DNA of 6,467 bases. Source: Gammaproteobacteria bacterium. Its GTDB lineage: Bacteria; Pseudomonadota; Gammaproteobacteria; HK1. Of this stretch, positions 5,242-6,467 are shown piece by piece. Under the pieces are notes generated by a model. That model did no database searches, was not told the origin of the DNA, and saw only the letters and a program-made list of their open reading frames with translations. The stretch spans positions 1 to 6,467 of the forward strand of contig JABDQX010000103.1 in assembly GCA_013042035.1 (NCBI GenBank). Direction: 5' to 3'. Position 1 is the first letter of the stretch. The number at the start of each line of letters is the position of its first letter. Position numbers and translations under genes: made by a program.

Positions 5242-6467
5242 ATGAGTGAGTTCTTTCAGTTACTCGCGGGTTTGCTTTTTCTTGGCTTTTTGATCGCAAT
5301 CGTTTGGTTACCTGCCTGGTGGCTCGCGGGGCGAGTTGATCCCGACAGATCTTCATCATTAATCCGACTGCCTTTTTCCGCGGGTCTCGCCCTTACCGGA
5401 TATATCACCGGCATCAACCTGTTGGGGAAATTGCTAGACAATTCTATCCACGCCGTTTTCGTTACGGTGGGATTGAATCTCCTTGTCTGTGTGTTTTTAC
5501 TGTACAAGAAGCGGGCGGAACTTGGCATTGCCCATTTATGGGCGGTACGCCAATTGCTACTTACCGTGCTTCTCGTTGCCATCGTATTGTCCCTGCCGCA
5601 ATGGTATCAGGCGGTCAGTGGCAACCGCTGGGATGAGGTAGCCTCCAGTTCCATTCACCTGACCGCACCCAACCAGTTCGCCGAGGGGATGTTTCCCCCG
5701 CGCCACAATGCCTTCCCGGATATCTCCATAAAATATCACTATGGTTTTGCGATACTGTCGGGAACCGTACACTGGGTAACCGGCATATCTTCCAATGTCA
5801 GCATCGACATCGTCAGTACGGGATTGTGGCTGTTTACGTTTTTATTCACTGTTTTTTGGCTACTGCAAATTGGCATTACCAAAATTGCCGCGATTTGGGG
5901 TGGTTTCGCCGTATTGCTGGGCGGCGGACTTTCCTGGCTCTACCTGCCATGGTTACAGATTTATAAAGGATTCCAGAAAGTTCCCTCTCAGTCATTGCTG
6001 ACCCACAGTTACGATATCGAGTCGAGTTGGGTGAGCAATCTGTTGACCGTGATGCGAAGTCAGAATATTTACCTGAGAAATGCCGACGGCGATATATTCC
6101 CCTTGCCGTTCGATATTGCCATCTCCTACCAACAGCATGCGGTTGCCCTGGGACTCGCGCTGACCTTGGTGGCGGCCTATGTGTTCTGGCTGTGGCAGTC
6201 GAAAAAAGAAGTTGCACCACGATTATTGATTCTAAGTATATTTTGCTTCGGATTGATCTTTCTGGGGCACGCGGTATTTGGTGCCATGGCGAGTATCAGT
6301 GCCGCTCTGGTGCTCCTGATGCTATGGCTGCGCCGGCCATCGAAGGTGCGTTTCGTCCAGGGAGCGGTCTTTACCCTCGGCGTCACCATCCTCGCGTTCG
6401 GCCACGGTGGCATGATGAGCACCGGCCCCGAGTATGGTGCCGGGACATTGCTCAAGCTGCGTGATGG
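5242..6467 (+). CDS. Large polytopic membrane protein, probable GT-C fold glycosyltransferase, 3' end beyond window
   Basis: An ATG at 5242 opens a frame with no stop to the right edge, giving 408 visible residues starting MSEFFQLLAG. TM-like segments fall near 5-29, 45-64, 71-88, 103-119, 165-182, 192-210, 215-238, 297-317, 327-344, 346-363 and 371-388. The loop after the third or fourth helix carries RWDEVASSSIHL at 129-140, an acidic DE pair where GT-C enzymes keep their DxD/DEx-type motif. FPPRHNAFPD at 151-160 and KYHYGFAILSG at 164-174 follow. A later SYQQHAVALGLAL at 295-307 resembles the QH-x-LAL segments of large GT-C-like membrane proteins. GT-C enzymes use lipid-phosphate sugars on the periplasmic side, which fits its place 4 nt after a GtrB-like gene. 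No Shine-Dalgarno is seen, so coupling is likely. The CDS is firm; the family call is an inference from topology and motifs, and an O-antigen-ligase-like or unknown membrane protein remains possible. Confidence 0.78.
   Translation, partial: MSEFFQLLAGLLFLGFLIAIVWLPAWWLAGRVDPDRSSSLIRLPFSAGLALTGYITGINLLGKLLDNSIHAVFVTVGLNLLVCVFLLYKKRAELGIAHLWAVRQLLLTVLLVAIVLSLPQWYQAVSGNRWDEVASSSIHLTAPNQFAEGMFPPRHNAFPDISIKYHYGFAILSGTVHWVTGISSNVSIDIVSTGLWLFTFLFTVFWLLQIGITKIAAIWGGFAVLLGGGLSWLYLPWLQIYKGFQKVPSQSLLTHSYDIESSWVSNLLTVMRSQNIYLRNADGDIFPLPFDIAISYQQHAVALGLALTLVAAYVFWLWQSKKEVAPRLLILSIFCFGLIFLGHAVFGAMASISAALVLLMLWLRRPSKVRFVQGAVFTLGVTILAFGHGGMMSTGPEYGAGTLLKLRD

Noticed and set aside
6027..6464. Plus-strand frame of 145 residues near the right edge
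   Set aside because: Lies in another frame of the large membrane protein. The frame from 5242 gives continuous TM helices through the same bases.
1..6467. CRISPR array, tRNA, rRNA, phage or toxin-antitoxin genes
   Set aside because: No regularly spaced repeats, no cloverleaf or rRNA-like segments, and no phage or toxin-like products on either strand.

Overview
The window looks like part of a Gram-negative bacterial chromosome, most likely a proteobacterium and probably a gammaproteobacterium. This rests on a lipoprotein signal with an Asp at +2, a FemAB-type protein of the PEP-CTERM-associated family, a GtrB/ArnC-like glycosyltransferase, and moderate GC content. No rRNA or tRNA is present, so the taxon cannot be fixed. 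Coding density is high from about 524 onward.

Layout. At the left edge (1-191, minus strand) is the 5' part of a small lipoprotein gene that runs off the window. Positions 201-523 are non-coding. They hold a 180-bp near-palindromic insertion (287-466) flanked by CTAAGA direct repeats, resembling a MITE, and a two-way terminator-like hairpin (483-540) that overlaps the stop codon of the next gene. From 4080 down to 524 runs a tight minus-strand operon of four genes: a FemAB-like acyltransferase, a ChbG/HpnK/NaxD-type carbohydrate deacetylase, a GNAT acetyltransferase, and a flippase-like membrane protein of the lysylphosphatidylglycerol-synthase-TM family. The junctions are a GTGA overlap, an ATGA overlap and a 4-nt gap. 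A divergent intergenic region of about 100-140 bp follows. It contains a symmetric -10-like sequence, then a plus-strand operon: a polyprenyl-phosphate glycosyltransferase (4221-5237) and, 4 nt later, a large polytopic membrane protein (5242 to past the right edge) that resembles GT-C fold glycosyltransferases.

How the parts may work together (inference). A GT2 enzyme that charges a lipid carrier with a sugar, a YdjC-family deacetylase, a lipid-flippase-like protein and a GT-C-like membrane transferase is the toolkit used by the Arn (L-Ara4N) and Francisella FlmF2/NaxD/FlmK pathways. Those pathways attach an amino sugar to lipid A. Two extra acyl-transfer enzymes (GNAT and FemAB-like) would suit re-decorating the exposed amine. 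The locus is therefore best read as an envelope glycan or glycolipid modification island with an unusual acyl or aminoacyl capping branch. The actual sugar, acceptor and order of reactions cannot be read from the sequence.

Two real genes run off the window edges (the lipoprotein and the GT-C-like protein). They are easy to miss if only stop-terminated reading frames are considered.
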